Below, in pieces: positions 46,873 to 55,613 of a DNA stretch of 64,000 bases. The stretch's first letter is position 1, and every line of letters begins with the position of its first letter. The DNA comes from Rhizobium sp. R711 (GTDB lineage Bacteria > Pseudomonadota > Alphaproteobacteria > Rhizobiales > Rhizobiaceae), in the NCBI RefSeq assembly GCF_002211365.1, contig NZ_LOKZ01000038.1, positions 177,230 to 241,229 on the forward strand, in the 5' to 3' direction. A model generated the notes under the pieces. It made no database searches. It saw only the letters and a program-made list of their open reading frames with translations, and was not told where the DNA came from. The position numbers were made by a program, and so were the translations under genes.

Positions 46873-47898
46873 TTAGAACGCGCGCTGCAGGCGGAAGAAG
46901 CCCTTGGTTACTTCGTCGGCGTCGTCTGGATCGGTGTAGTCCACCGTTGCCTTGGCGTAGAGGTTATCGACAATCTGATAGTCGACGGTGATGCCGACCT
47001 TCCATGCGTCGCCAAGACCGTCGAACGAGTCGCCGTGGAAGTTGTCGAGATCAGGCACGTAGTTACCGAAGTACTGGGCCATCGGGGTGATGGTCCACTT
47101 GTCGGTTGCCTTGATCGCGTATTCGGCAGCAACAGTCCATTCCGACTGAGAGTAGTAGGAGTTCGGGCCAGACGCGTAGACAGCTGCCAGGCCGAGCGTG
47201 CCAGGGCCGATATCAGCGAAGATCATGCCGCGGACCGCACCTTCTTCGTTGTCGGTGTCGTAACCGCCGATGAGCTGATAGCTGACCACGCCGGCCTTGC
47301 CGCCAACGCCGAGAGCAACGCCGACGTTGTTCGGGTTTTCGCCGGTCTTGAAGTAGCCGTCTTCCAGCTCGTCTACGCTGATGCCGGCGTAGAAGTCGCC
47401 GTTTTCGTACTGGTAGCGAATGGAGTTGTGCAGCGTTTCAAAGCTGGAGAGAACATCCGGCTCGCCAGAAAGATCGTCATCCCACCAGGAGTAGAACAGA
47501 CCGGCACGGAGGCCAGCGATGTCGATGTAGGCAGAATCCAGGGTTGAATTGGTCGAAGCGTTGTCGCCGTTGTTACGCAGAACGATTACGCCGGTGAGCG
47601 GACCATATTCCGTGTCGCTCTTGGCCGTGAACTGAACCTGAGCGCGGGTTTTTGCGTTCCAGTCTGACGTGCCCTTCTCATCGGGGCCAGCGTCTACCTG
47701 AAAGCGGATGTAACCGCTAACCTTGAGGCAGGTTTCGGTACCCGGGATGTAGAAGTAGCCTGTGCCGTACGCGTCGCAGACGCGGACGTATTCAACCGGC
47801 TCGGGTTCGGCTGCAACGATTGCGTCAGCAGCAAAGACCGGCGTGGACGCAGCAGCAAATGCTGCTGCGGAGGTCAACAAAGCCATCCGTATGTTCAT
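46873..47898 (-). CDS. Outer-membrane porin (rhizobial Porin_2 type)
   Basis: A 341-residue alphaproteobacterial porin. Signal peptide residues 1-23 (MNIRMALLTSAAAFAAASTP, ending VFA-A). The conserved N-terminal block PVEYVRVCDAYGTGYFYIPGTETCLKVSGYIRFQVD, with its two cysteines, and the aromatic-rich C-terminus ending in RLQRAF mark the Porin_2/Omp25-like RopA family. The mature beta-barrel should form a general diffusion channel. AAGGA about ten bases before ATG 47898. A GC-rich inverted repeat with arms near 46835-46842 and 46855-46862 lies after the stop but lacks a T-run. Confidence 0.92.
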   Translation of the reverse strand: MNIRMALLTSAAAFAAASTPVFAADAIVAAEPEPVEYVRVCDAYGTGYFYIPGTETCLKVSGYIRFQVDAGPDEKGTSDWNAKTRAQVQFTAKSDTEYGPLTGVIVLRNNGDNASTNSTLDSAYIDIAGLRAGLFYSWWDDDLSGEPDVLSSFETLHNSIRYQYENGDFYAGISVDELEDGYFKTGENPNNVGVALGVGGKAGVVSYQLIGGYDTDNEEGAVRGMIFADIGPGTLGLAAVYASGPNSYYSQSEWTVAAEYAIKATDKWTITPMAQYFGNYVPDLDNFHGDSFDGLGDAWKVGITVDYQIVDNLYAKATVDYTDPDDADEVTKGFFRLQRAF

Positions 47899-48383
47899 TT
47901 AAAATCCATTTCCTTTTCGATTGAACCGCCGCCTCGGGAGATGGGGCCGTTCCGATAGTTTGCCTTTCGGCTGGCGGATCAGCGAACCGCTGAAGCCTTC
48001 ATTTCATCCTTGATTAAATCTATCAATTCTCCCGGCAACGAAAACCGTGCTTGCGACAGCTTTTTGATCTTCAATGTGGTTTTTATGTAACAATATCAAA
48101 TACATAGGCGCAGAATCGACTCTCGCCGCAGTTCGGCGGATATCGGGATGACCAACGCTGTTTTCGGAGGCTCGAGAGAGCGCGTTTGGCGCCATCAGTG
48201 CAATGGCGCCAAAGGAAATCTCCCCGCAGATAGTCCCGGCGGCGACTGGTTTGAAGGGCAGCGATTGGAACGCAGTGTTCCAAATTTGGAACGAAAACTT
48301 GTGTTGGACGGTTGGCATCGCCCGTCGGGAACGCTAAGCGATAGCAGTTGCAGGCCATCGCGTTTATCGAAAGAGGTGCCCAG
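47899..48383. other. Intergenic region between porin and LysR genes
   Basis: About 485 bp with no convincing gene. It must hold the leftward porin promoter, which I cannot place, and a cluster of TTGGAAC half-sites before the rightward LysR gene (48265-48292). Confidence 0.5.
48265..48292. promoter_or_regulatory. Repeated TTGGAAC half-sites including a 16-bp palindrome
   Basis: TTGGAAC at 48265-48271 is followed after five bases by GTTCCAAATTTGGAAC (48277-48292), a perfect 16-bp palindrome whose arms are the same TTGGAAC. Three half-sites in alternating orientation stand 92 bp before the LysR start codon, the range expected of a LysR autoregulatory site. Confidence 0.6.
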
Positions 48384-49403
48384 ATGCTCAACGCAGAGGG
48401 TGTTTTCCAGGATCTGAACGATTTCGTCTATTTTGCCGCAGTTGTTCGCCACAACGGTTTCTCTGCTGCCGGGCGAGTGCTGAATATGCCGAAATCGAAG
48501 CTCAGCCGGCACATTACTGCGCTGGAGGCGCGGCTTGGTGTCAGACTGCTGGAGCGGACGGTAAACCGGTTCCGGGTAACGGAGATCGGGCGCGCCTTCT
48601 ACAATCACTGCGAAAACATGTTGCGTGAAGCAGATCGCGCGGCGAAGGCAATCAACGATGCAACAGGCGAGCCACAGGGACTAATCCGTATGAGCATGCC
48701 TTCCGGATTGCTGGAGGGCTCGCTTGGCGCGATGATTCCGGAGTTTCTTAATCGATACCCCAAGGTTCAGCTACAGATACTCACCACGGATCGACGGGTC
48801 GACGTCATAGATGAGCGTCTCGATCTTGCGGTTCGCGCGCAATTGATTGAGGAGACTGATTCCGAGCTAACGATGCGGGTGCTCAGCAAGGTGGATTTGA
48901 TTCTTGTCGCCAACCAGAAGGTGGCGAGCTCGCTGCCGTCGATCGAAGGCGTCGAATGTCTTGCCGACGCTCCAACGGTATCGTTTGCCGGGCCGCTGAC
49001 AGAGTGGCAGGACTTGGACGTCTGGGAATTCACCGGACCGGATGGCACTCGATACCGGCACCAGCACAAACCTCGCATGAGCTGCCGAAGCGTCTCGGCA
49101 GTGCTGGAGGCTATCTATGCCGGCGTCGGGGTAGGGCTTCTGCCCGACCATATCTGTGCAGAAGGAATACGCGACGGCCGGTTGGTCCGCCTTCTGCCGG
49201 ATCACCAGATGTCGCAGGCGACAATCTATCTCGTCTTCACCGCATCGCGAGGACTGCCGACGGCAGTTCGGGCGCTTGTCGATTTTCTCGTGGAACAGTT
49301 TCGAACATTGCGCGTCACAACACAGTGCCAGAAGGCCGACATGCAGGCGCAACCAAGGGATCGGGCGCAGCTTGTCGAGCTGTCGGGCGCTCAGCCGGCG
49401 TAG
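48384..49403 (+). CDS. LysR-family transcriptional regulator
   Basis: A 339-residue LysR regulator. The HTH is FVYFAAVVRHNGFSAAGRVLNMPKSKLSRHITALEARLGVRLLERTVNRFRVTEIG; the effector domain continues to about 300, and a polar C-terminal tail follows. GAGG seven bases before ATG 48384 fixes the start. The TTGGAAC cluster upstream is a likely self-operator. The next gene downstream, a DUF1428 protein, could be its target, but it is 171 bp away on the same strand, not divergent. Confidence 0.92.
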   Translation: MLNAEGVFQDLNDFVYFAAVVRHNGFSAAGRVLNMPKSKLSRHITALEARLGVRLLERTVNRFRVTEIGRAFYNHCENMLREADRAAKAINDATGEPQGLIRMSMPSGLLEGSLGAMIPEFLNRYPKVQLQILTTDRRVDVIDERLDLAVRAQLIEETDSELTMRVLSKVDLILVANQKVASSLPSIEGVECLADAPTVSFAGPLTEWQDLDVWEFTGPDGTRYRHQHKPRMSCRSVSAVLEAIYAGVGVGLLPDHICAEGIRDGRLVRLLPDHQMSQATIYLVFTASRGLPTAVRALVDFLVEQFRTLRVTTQCQKADMQAQPRDRAQLVELSGAQPA

Positions 49404-49574
49404 ACCTCATCGAGCGCAGCGACATTGATCTTCACCATCTGCATTCCTGTACGGAAGTTGCGGCAACTCACTTGCCTGTCGCCGATCCTGCCTAATCTTA
49501 GTTCGCAGAGGGATGTCGGTCCAAGCCAACTCCGTTCGTCCTTGGACGTGCAACAACGCAGAAGGGAGAAAAAC

Positions 49575-49928
49575 ATGTCCTATGTCGATGGGTTCGTCGT
49601 CGCCGTTCCGCAGAAGAACATCGAGGCGTACAAGGCCTTTTCCGCCACGACCGGCGCGGTATGGAAGTCATACGGTGCCAAGGAGTATGTGGAATGCATT
49701 GCAGACGACGTGCCCTATGGGGAATTGACCTCGTTTCCGCGCGCTGTGCAGGCGGCGGACGATGAAGTCGTCATCTTTTCCTGGATCGTCTATGACTCAC
49801 GTCAGGCGCGGGACGAGATCATGACGAAAGTGATGGCGGATCCTCGTCTTCAAGGCGACGAGTGGAAGTCGATCTTCGATGGCAAACGGATGATCTTTGG
49901 TGGGTTCGTTCCCTTCCTGCAGCTTTGA
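49575..49928 (+). CDS. DUF1428 protein
   Basis: A 117-residue DUF1428 protein. The N-terminus YVDGFVVAVPQKNIEAYKAFSATTGAVWKSYGAKEYVECI and the C-terminus KSIFDGKRMIFGGFVPFLQL are diagnostic. The fold belongs to dimeric alpha+beta barrels, like the ABM protein at 27905. Function unknown, often listed as an RNA-signal-recognition-like or stress protein without evidence. GGGAG six bases upstream of ATG 49575. Confidence 0.88.
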   Translation: MSYVDGFVVAVPQKNIEAYKAFSATTGAVWKSYGAKEYVECIADDVPYGELTSFPRAVQAADDEVVIFSWIVYDSRQARDEIMTKVMADPRLQGDEWKSIFDGKRMIFGGFVPFLQL

Positions 49929-50008
49929 GCAGGATAGCAGCGGGGAAACCTGCATTGACATGAGGGCAGCTCGACGCCACGTCTGACAAAAGAGACGTAG
50001 GTGGAATC

Positions 50009-50437
50009 GTGGCCGTGGCCCAAAAGATCATCAACATTTCCACCAGAGGCCAGGGCCTCTACGAATTTACCCCGGAAGCGGTCTCCTTCGTTCGCGCCAA
50101 TGGCGCGGCCGAGGGGCTGCTGACAGTGTTCGCGCGCCACACCTCGTGCTCGCTGCTCATCCAGGAGAATGCCGATCCGGATGTTCGCACCGACCTCGAT
50201 GCATTCTTTCGGCGATTGGTACCGCCGAGCTCCGATCCCTCGATGCGTTGGATTGTTCATACTACCGAGGGACCTGACGATATGCCGGCGCATATCAAGG
50301 CCGCACTGACCCAGGTTTCCATCGGTATTCCGGTTATCGGCGGTCGGCTCGCGCTTGGCACATGGCAGGGGATTTACCTGTTCGAACACCGCGACCGGCC
50401 ACATCGGCGCGAGATCGTGCTGCATCTCGGTGGCTGA
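50009..50437 (+). CDS. YjbQ/UPF0047-family protein
   Basis: A 142-residue UPF0047 protein, sometimes termed secondary thiamine-phosphate synthase. Conserved segments: ARHTSCSLLIQENADPDVRTDLDAFFRRLVP and GGRLALGTWQGIYLFEHRDRPHRREI. Histidines and acids in these motifs coordinate a metal in solved relatives. The gene begins with GTG 50009 after AGGTGG. Biological role uncertain; the thiamine-phosphate activity is a weak in-vitro property of the family. Confidence 0.9.
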   Translation: MAVAQKIINISTRGQGLYEFTPEAVSFVRANGAAEGLLTVFARHTSCSLLIQENADPDVRTDLDAFFRRLVPPSSDPSMRWIVHTTEGPDDMPAHIKAALTQVSIGIPVIGGRLALGTWQGIYLFEHRDRPHRREIVLHLGG

Positions 50438-50539
50438 ACCGCAACTGAACGGCCGGTTCGAAGATCGTTCATTTTCATAGGGTTATGGTCTGCAGAATCC
50501 CGCACGGGAGATGCAAGTTATCGTTCAGAGAGTAGTATC

Positions 50540-50842
50540 ATGACCCATTTCCTCGCCAAGGCTTCGTTTGCCGCCCTCATCGCGTTGGCCTCGATTCCGT
50601 TCGCGGCACCGAATGCTTCGGCTTCCGAACTGGGACGCCCGCCTGTCGTCAGCGTCCAATATCGTCCCGTGTATGCCTGCTCGCCAGTGCAGGCTGTTCG
50701 GAAGGCGCGCTTTGCGGGGTTGCGCTACGCGCGCATCACCAATGTTACACCGCGCCGTGTCGTCGTCTCCGGCCGGAATTACCGGGGCTGGGATCAGATG
50801 GTCTTCGCCAACGTTCGTGGCTGCCCGCTGATCCGCCGCTAA
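50540..50842 (+). CDS. Small secreted protein, paralogue of next gene
   Basis: A 100-residue protein with a signal peptide (ending about NASA, residue 29). The mature part has ACSPVQAVRKARFAGLRYARITNVTPRRVVVSGRNYRGWDQMVFANVRGCPLIRR. The end of this region resembles the C-terminus of the protein at 51008 (VTPRRV-V, then FGNVRGCPVLRR), with two shared cysteines, probably one disulfide. Short basic rhizobial periplasmic proteins like these are common and uncharacterised. Confidence 0.78.
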   Translation: MTHFLAKASFAALIALASIPFAAPNASASELGRPPVVSVQYRPVYACSPVQAVRKARFAGLRYARITNVTPRRVVVSGRNYRGWDQMVFANVRGCPLIRR

Positions 50843-51007
50843 ATTGTTTCATCCACAATGGCGCCCTCGGCTTGCCTTGGCCGCGCCATTTTCAGCCTGC
50901 TTTGTGCGAATCGCATATGAATGCGCAAATCCGGAGAGGTTGCACCTGACCTTGCCGGGAAGAGTGTAGTGGGGCGGGCCCTTCCGTACCCTGATGGAGA
51001 ACTTTCA

Positions 51008-51358
51008 ATGATGCAATTTCTGGCCAAAGCGGGCCTTGCGACGCTGCTCGCTGCCGGCACCGTAGCCGGAGCGGTTGCACCGGCTTCCGCCCAGGTAGAC
51101 GTCTACATTGGCAGCGGTCGCCCGCCACCGCCCCCCGGCTACTACCGTCCCCCACCGCCTGACTACGATCGGCCCCCACCGCGTGTGCGTGGCTGTGACC
51201 CGCGCCTTGCAGAAGACATCGCACGCGACTACGGCTTCCGTCGTGCACGCGTGGTCGATGTCACGCCTCGCCGTGTGATCGTCGAGGGCTGGACGCGCCG
51301 TGGCGCGGATGAAATCAGCTTCGGCAACGTCCGTGGCTGCCCGGTCCTGCGCCGTTAA
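51008..51358 (+). CDS. Small secreted proline-rich protein
   Basis: A 116-residue secreted protein: signal peptide to about residue 29 (PASA), a proline-rich segment (RPPPPPGYYRPPPP), then a C-terminal domain GCDPRLAEDIARDYGFRRARVVDVTPRRVIVEG ending FGNVRGCPVLRR. The last 45 residues are paralogous to the protein at 50540, including both cysteines. GGAG eight bases before ATG 51008. A long terminator follows, so the two paralogues may form one transcription unit (165 bp between them). Role unknown. Confidence 0.8.
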   Translation: MMQFLAKAGLATLLAAGTVAGAVAPASAQVDVYIGSGRPPPPPGYYRPPPPDYDRPPPRVRGCDPRLAEDIARDYGFRRARVVDVTPRRVIVEGWTRRGADEISFGNVRGCPVLRR

Positions 51359-51385
51359 CGACGATCGCCAGACTCCGAGCAATTA

Positions 51386-51436
51386 GAAACCGCCTTTGCC
51401 AAGGGCTTTCGACCCCGGCGAAGGCGGTTTCTTTTT
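51386..51436 (+). terminator. Long terminator after the secreted protein genes
   Basis: A 15-bp stem, GAAACCGCCTTTGCC / GGCGAAGGCGGTTTC with one G-U pair, followed by TTTTT. It lies between converging genes and can serve both strands. Confidence 0.85.
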
Positions 51437-52421
51437 AGGCTTGAGAAACCGCGTGCGAAGCAGTTTGAGCTGGTCGCTCTACCTCGACGGTCTCGTTGGT
51501 CGAGGTTGCAAGCGGCGCCTGGTTGTCGGCCGAAACGACGGCCCGCGGTAACGGCGTTCCGCGCTTCTTTTCACGAGCCAGTGTCAGCAAGCCCGAGCAG
51601 ACAATCAGAACGATACCGGCCGCCATCGGAAGGTCGATCGTATCATCGAAGATCAGATATCCGAATGCGATTGCCCAGAGCATCTGGCTGTACTGGGGAG
51701 GGGCAACGAGGTTTGCCGGCGCCAGCCGCGCGGCGGTCATCAGCAGCACGTTGCCGGCGGCGCCGAGCAGGCCATAGCTTGCGATGAAAAGCCATTGACG
51801 TGGGGTCGCAACAACCATCTCGGACAGCATGAGGACGCCGCTGACGGTAATCGTGCCGAGCAGTGCGGCACCATATAGCGACAGGCGCTTTTCGGCTGGA
51901 CCCATCTTGCGCATCACGACGATCGAGATTGCCGCAGCCAAACCACCGATCGCCGCCGCTAGATGGCCAACCGATAACTCGCGGAAGCCCGGACGCAGCA
52001 CGACCAGAACACCGATGAAGCCGACGATCACCGCGGCCCAGCGCTGCCAGCGCACATCTTCTGCGAGGAAGATAACGGATAGTATTGTCACGAACGACGG
52101 CAGAAGAAACAACAGGCAGAAGGCTTCTGCCATCGGCAGTTTTGTGAATGTGATGATCGAGGCGATCGCCCCTATCGCACCGCAGGCGAACCTTAGCAGC
52201 CACAAAGGGCGGTTCGTGCTCCTGAGGACATCGAACCAGGAATCGCCCCTTCCTTTGATGAAGGGGAGTGCAGCACAGCCGAAAAGTGCGCCGACGAAGG
52301 CGATCTGATAGGCAGGCACGCCGCCATGAAGGATCTTGATCGATGCATCGCTGAAGGCAAATACGGCATAGGCGCCAAACGCGACGAGAACACCGCGCAG
52401 TACTGAAGAAGGGGCTGTCAT
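51435..52421 (-). CDS. EamA/DMT-family transporter
   Basis: A 328-residue ten-span EamA protein. Two repeats: FGAYAVFAFSDASIKILHGGVPAYQIAFVGALFGCAALPF opens the first; the second begins HLAAAIGGLAAAISIVVMRKMG. The signature APPQYSQMLWAIAFGYLIFDDTIDLPMAAGIVLIV closes it. A polar tail of about 40 residues follows. Exported substrate unknown. Transcribed leftward into the shared terminator at 51386. Distinct from the paralogue at 45245. Confidence 0.87.
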   Translation of the reverse strand: MTAPSSVLRGVLVAFGAYAVFAFSDASIKILHGGVPAYQIAFVGALFGCAALPFIKGRGDSWFDVLRSTNRPLWLLRFACGAIGAIASIITFTKLPMAEAFCLLFLLPSFVTILSVIFLAEDVRWQRWAAVIVGFIGVLVVLRPGFRELSVGHLAAAIGGLAAAISIVVMRKMGPAEKRLSLYGAALLGTITVSGVLMLSEMVVATPRQWLFIASYGLLGAAGNVLLMTAARLAPANLVAPPQYSQMLWAIAFGYLIFDDTIDLPMAAGIVLIVCSGLLTLAREKKRGTPLPRAVVSADNQAPLATSTNETVEVERPAQTASHAVSQA

Positions 52422-52536
52422 GAATCAGATTCGTCTGGAGGAGGGTCCTTTAACTTTTAGGGACAGCCAGTGGCAAAGCGATAGCCGATCGCGAATAGCT
52501 GCCATGCACAATCGCGAGCGCGGCCGTCATCGGTTC

Positions 52537-53022
52537 TTAGCTCACATATGCTTCCACCGGGCTCTGTGACCGCCGTCGAAGGAAATCCACGAGCAGCGGT
52601 TGCTGTCCTTTCAAGATCTTTTGCTCGGCATCAGACAGTGTGAACCATTCGGCTCGGTCGACTTCGGGAAATTCCGCCATCACCCCAGAGCGCGGCGGCC
52701 ACTCCATCCGGAAGTGATTGCTGGCGATTGCCTCAAGATCGATGTCGGCTTCGACAGCCCAGGCCGCGACGATCTTGCCACCGGGCTGCTTGTATTCGCC
52801 GAGATGATGAAAGCTGCCTTCGACGTCTATCCCCAGCTCTTCGCGGGCTTCGCGTCTCGCTGCATCAAGTTCATCTTCGTCCTCTTCGACGAGACCCTTG
52901 GGGATCGACCACGCTCCTACGTCCTTCTTTGCCCAGTAGGGGCCTCCGGGGTGAACCAACAGAACCTCGTAGTCACCGTCATGGAGGCGGTAGATCAGCA
53001 GGCCTGCACTTCGCTTCGCCAT
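52537..53022 (-). CDS. NUDIX hydrolase
   Basis: A 161-residue NUDIX protein. The Nudix box GLVEEDEDELDAARREAREELGID fits G-x5-E-x7-RE-xx-EE-x-G with the metal-binding glutamates. The fold start AKRSAGLLIYRLHDGDYEVLLVHPGGPYW and GAWSIPKG precede it. It cleaves a nucleoside diphosphate linked to another group; the substrate is unknown. ATG 53022 is chosen because AKRSAGLLIYR is the domain start; the frame is open to 53139 but that overlaps the next gene. Confidence 0.9.
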   Translation of the reverse strand: MAKRSAGLLIYRLHDGDYEVLLVHPGGPYWAKKDVGAWSIPKGLVEEDEDELDAARREAREELGIDVEGSFHHLGEYKQPGGKIVAAWAVEADIDLEAIASNHFRMEWPPRSGVMAEFPEVDRAEWFTLSDAEQKILKGQQPLLVDFLRRRSQSPVEAYVS

Positions 53023-53084
53023 ATCGACTGCGTCCTTCTGCTTGTCGGGAGGAGTGCCGGGCGTGAGGCGCCCAGCACGCGGTC

Positions 53085-53345
53085 TCAATTCGGGGTCTGG
53101 CGAAGAGCCACGCCGTAGTCGCGATAAACGCTCAGGCAATCAGTATAGCTGAGCGAGCCGTTCTCGCCGTAAATGACATGGGCGCTGGACGCGCTGGTCG
53201 CCGCTTCTTCGGATACGAAGAGGATCGCCTCGCCAAGCGACTTTCCCATGATCGGCTCCTCGGTGCCGTCTTCCTGCATGATTCCTTCTATGATTGCCGC
53301 TATCTGGCGGTGGCTAAAGACCGCCCGTCTGTCTTCCGGTGTCAT
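53085..53345 (-). CDS. Small hypothetical protein upstream of the NUDIX gene
   Basis: An 86-residue soluble protein (TPEDRRAVFSHRQIAAIIEGIMQEDG at the N-terminus) with no recognised domain. GAGG eight bases before ATG 53345 supports translation. It ends 62 bp before the NUDIX start on the same strand, so a shared transcript is likely. No functional clue. Confidence 0.65.
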   Translation of the reverse strand: MTPEDRRAVFSHRQIAAIIEGIMQEDGTEEPIMGKSLGEAILFVSEEAATSASSAHVIYGENGSLSYTDCLSVYRDYGVALRQTPN

Positions 53346-53716
53346 CGTTCTTACCTCTGCTTGAAATCAATGGATCTATCTGCCTGGCCGAGCGGCTTTC
53401 ATGATCTCATGGCAGCCTCCAGTGGAGAGCTGCGCCGCTCATCGGATTGCCCTAATGGGGGCGGCGGGCGCTTAACGTGACCGTCGCCTGACATCGCCGT
53501 GCGCAAACCGCAGCTGCCGGCCGGCTTGGTTCGCGATCCATAATAGGTCGCGACACTCACTAGATAGAGTCGGATCATCGACCGGCAAGATGGCTGGTAA
53601 CAAGTATCGCCATCTAGTGATATCGTCGCGCGTCCTGCCGATCACGATTGCGTTTGGCAATCGGTATCTGTGTCCCTATATCGACGCTCACCACGCAAAC
53701 AGAAGCGATAACGGAT
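53346..53716. other. Intergenic region with a nine-base inverted repeat
   Basis: About 370 bp without a gene. TCACTAGAT (53557-53565) and ATCTAGTGA (53612-53620) form a perfect nine-base inverted repeat 46 bp apart, 97 bp before the fRMsr start. Meaning unknown. Confidence 0.45.
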
Positions 53717-54205
53717 ATGTTTCAGGCTGCGACGATAAATTCCGCCAACAAGGCCGAATTCTACCGGGAGCTTTGCCAGCAGCTGAAGGGTCTGCTGCAT
53801 GGCGAGACCGACACGATCGCCAATGCTGCGAATACGTCGGCTCTCATGTTCGAGATGATGCCGGATCTAAATTGGGCGGGCTTCTACTTTCTCAAATCGG
53901 AAAAGGAACTGGTCCTCGGACCATTTCAGGGCAAGGCCGCGTGCGTTCGAATCGCCGTTGGCCGCGGAGTATGTGGAACCGCGGTGGAGAAGGGGACTTC
54001 CATCCTCGTTGAGGATGTGCATGCCTTTCCTGGGCATATCGCCTGCGATGCCGCCTCACGCTCGGAGCTCGTCGTGCCGCTTCATCACAATGGCAAGATC
54101 CTGGGGGTGATCGATCTCGACAGCCCGACCGCATCGCGCTTCGACGCGGAGGATAAGGCGGGCGTCGAAGCTCTGGCTCGGATTTTCATCGAGGCAAGCT
54201 ACTGA
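53717..54205 (+). CDS. Free methionine-(R)-sulfoxide reductase, GAF type
   Basis: A 162-residue GAF-domain protein of the fRMsr (YebR) family. The three catalytic/resolving cysteines are C76, C86 and C110 in GKAACVRIAVGRGVCGTA and HIACDAASRSE. It reduces free methionine-R-sulfoxide with thioredoxin. ATG 53717 gives an N-terminus matching family length; the ribosome site is weak. Stands between the 53.4-53.7 kb gap and the cyd operon, which converges. Consistent with the window's redox themes. Confidence 0.92.
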   Translation: MFQAATINSANKAEFYRELCQQLKGLLHGETDTIANAANTSALMFEMMPDLNWAGFYFLKSEKELVLGPFQGKAACVRIAVGRGVCGTAVEKGTSILVEDVHAFPGHIACDAASRSELVVPLHHNGKILGVIDLDSPTASRFDAEDKAGVEALARIFIEASY

Positions 54206-54330
54206 GCTGCTACGGGCTCAGCGGTACGTTTCCTGTCTATAGCCGAGATCCTGATATGGCCCATGTATGTAGAGCAGGGGCGCGGCTTTGGAGCGCGCGC
54301 CCTCAATTGTTTTGCAGACATGCGAGGTCG

Positions 54331-54441
54331 CTATTGCTTCTTCTTTTTTGCCTCGTCGTCCATAAGCTCATACCACATGGCATTGAGGACAGCGAAAGCG
54401 GCCGCTAGCGGCAGGCCGAGGATCCATGCGAAGTACCACAT
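54331..54441 (-). CDS. cydX: Cytochrome bd subunit CydX
   Basis: A 36-residue single-span peptide, starting MWYFAWILGLPLAAAFAVLN and ending DDEAKKKKQ. MWYFAWILG matches E. coli CydX (37 aa) at the N-terminus exactly. AAGGAG seven bases before the ATG, 12 bp after cydB. CydX stabilises the haem d-containing site of cytochrome bd-I. Short enough to be missed by ordinary gene finders. Confidence 0.95.
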   Translation of the reverse strand: MWYFAWILGLPLAAAFAVLNAMWYELMDDEAKKKKQ

Positions 54442-54453
54442 CGTCTTTCTCCT

Positions 54454-55608
54454 TCAGTAAGCGTGGCCGCTTTTGTCGTTGACCGTCGCTTCGTCGACCT
54501 TGCCCCAAAGGACCTTGTAGACCCAGGCGGTGTAGGCGAGGATGATCGGCAGGAAGATCAGCGACACGACGAGCATAACGAACAACGTCGTGTGGCTCGA
54601 GGACGCATCCCATACCGTCAGGCTCGAATTCGGATCGAGCGAGGATGGGAGGATGAACGGGAACATCGAGAGACCGACGGTCGAGATGATGCCAAAGATC
54701 GAGAGCTTGCTGAAGAGCAAGGTCGCACCCTCCCACTTTGCCCGCATCGCGAGCAACGCTGCCGCTGCTCCAAGGAAGCCAAGAGCCGGCGCAATCATCA
54801 TCCACGGATAGACTCGGTAGTTCGCCAGCCAGGAGCCGTCGTGTGTGGCGGTCTTCAGAAGCGGGTTTGAGGGGCCGGCCGGGTTGATCTCGCTGGTGAT
54901 GTTGTAACCGTTCACTCCGAGCGCAAGGAAAATACCGCCGAGCGCGAAAAGCACGATAACGGCGACCGCGGCCAAGCTGCCATAGCTTCTTGCTCGCTCA
55001 GCGACCGGGCCGCTGGCTTTCAAGACCAGCCAGGAAGCGCCGTGCATGATGAGCATGGCGACCGAGAGCAGGCCGCAAAGCAGCGCATAGGGGTTCAACA
55101 ATCCGAAGAATGACCCTTCGTAAAAGATACGCATGTCAGCCGGGTCGAAGCGGAAGGGTACGCCCTGCAGTACGTTGCCGACGGCGACGCCAAAGATCAG
55201 CGATGGCACAAAACCGCCGATAAACAACGCCCAATCCCAGTTGTTGCGCCAGCGCGCACTCTCACGCTTCGAGCGGTACTTGAAGCCGACCGGCCTCAGG
55301 ATGAGCGCCAGCAGGATCGCGAACATCGCAAGATAGAAGCCCGAGAACGACACAGCGTAGAGTGGGGGCCAGGCGGCGAAAGTGGCGGCTCCGCCGACGA
55401 TCAGCCATACTTGGTTTCCTTCCCAGACGGGGCCGATCGTATTGATGGCGACACGACGCTCCGTATCCGTTTTGGCGACGATGGGCAGCAGCATGCCGAC
55501 ACCAAGGTCGAAACCGTCAGTGGCGGCAAAACCGATCAGGAGCACACCGAGAAGCAGCCACCAGATCAAGCGCAGGATTTCATAGTCTATGAGTTGGTGC
55601 AGGATCAT
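54454..55608 (-). CDS. cydB: Cytochrome bd ubiquinol oxidase subunit II
   Basis: A 384-residue, eight- to nine-span CydB (E. coli 379). The N-terminus ILHQLIDYEILRLIWWLLLGVLLIGFAATDGFDLGVGMLLP and GPVWEGNQVWLIVGGAATFAAWP are diagnostic. It pairs with CydA to house haem and quinone sites. ATG 55608 has GGAG eight bases upstream and overlaps the cydA TGA region (55614), so translation is coupled. Part of the gbsR-cydDCABX operon. Confidence 0.97.
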   Translation of the reverse strand: MILHQLIDYEILRLIWWLLLGVLLIGFAATDGFDLGVGMLLPIVAKTDTERRVAINTIGPVWEGNQVWLIVGGAATFAAWPPLYAVSFSGFYLAMFAILLALILRPVGFKYRSKRESARWRNNWDWALFIGGFVPSLIFGVAVGNVLQGVPFRFDPADMRIFYEGSFFGLLNPYALLCGLLSVAMLIMHGASWLVLKASGPVAERARSYGSLAAVAVIVLFALGGIFLALGVNGYNITSEINPAGPSNPLLKTATHDGSWLANYRVYPWMMIAPALGFLGAAAALLAMRAKWEGATLLFSKLSIFGIISTVGLSMFPFILPSSLDPNSSLTVWDASSSHTTLFVMLVVSLIFLPIILAYTAWVYKVLWGKVDEATVNDKSGHAY

Positions 55609-55613
55609 GATGG

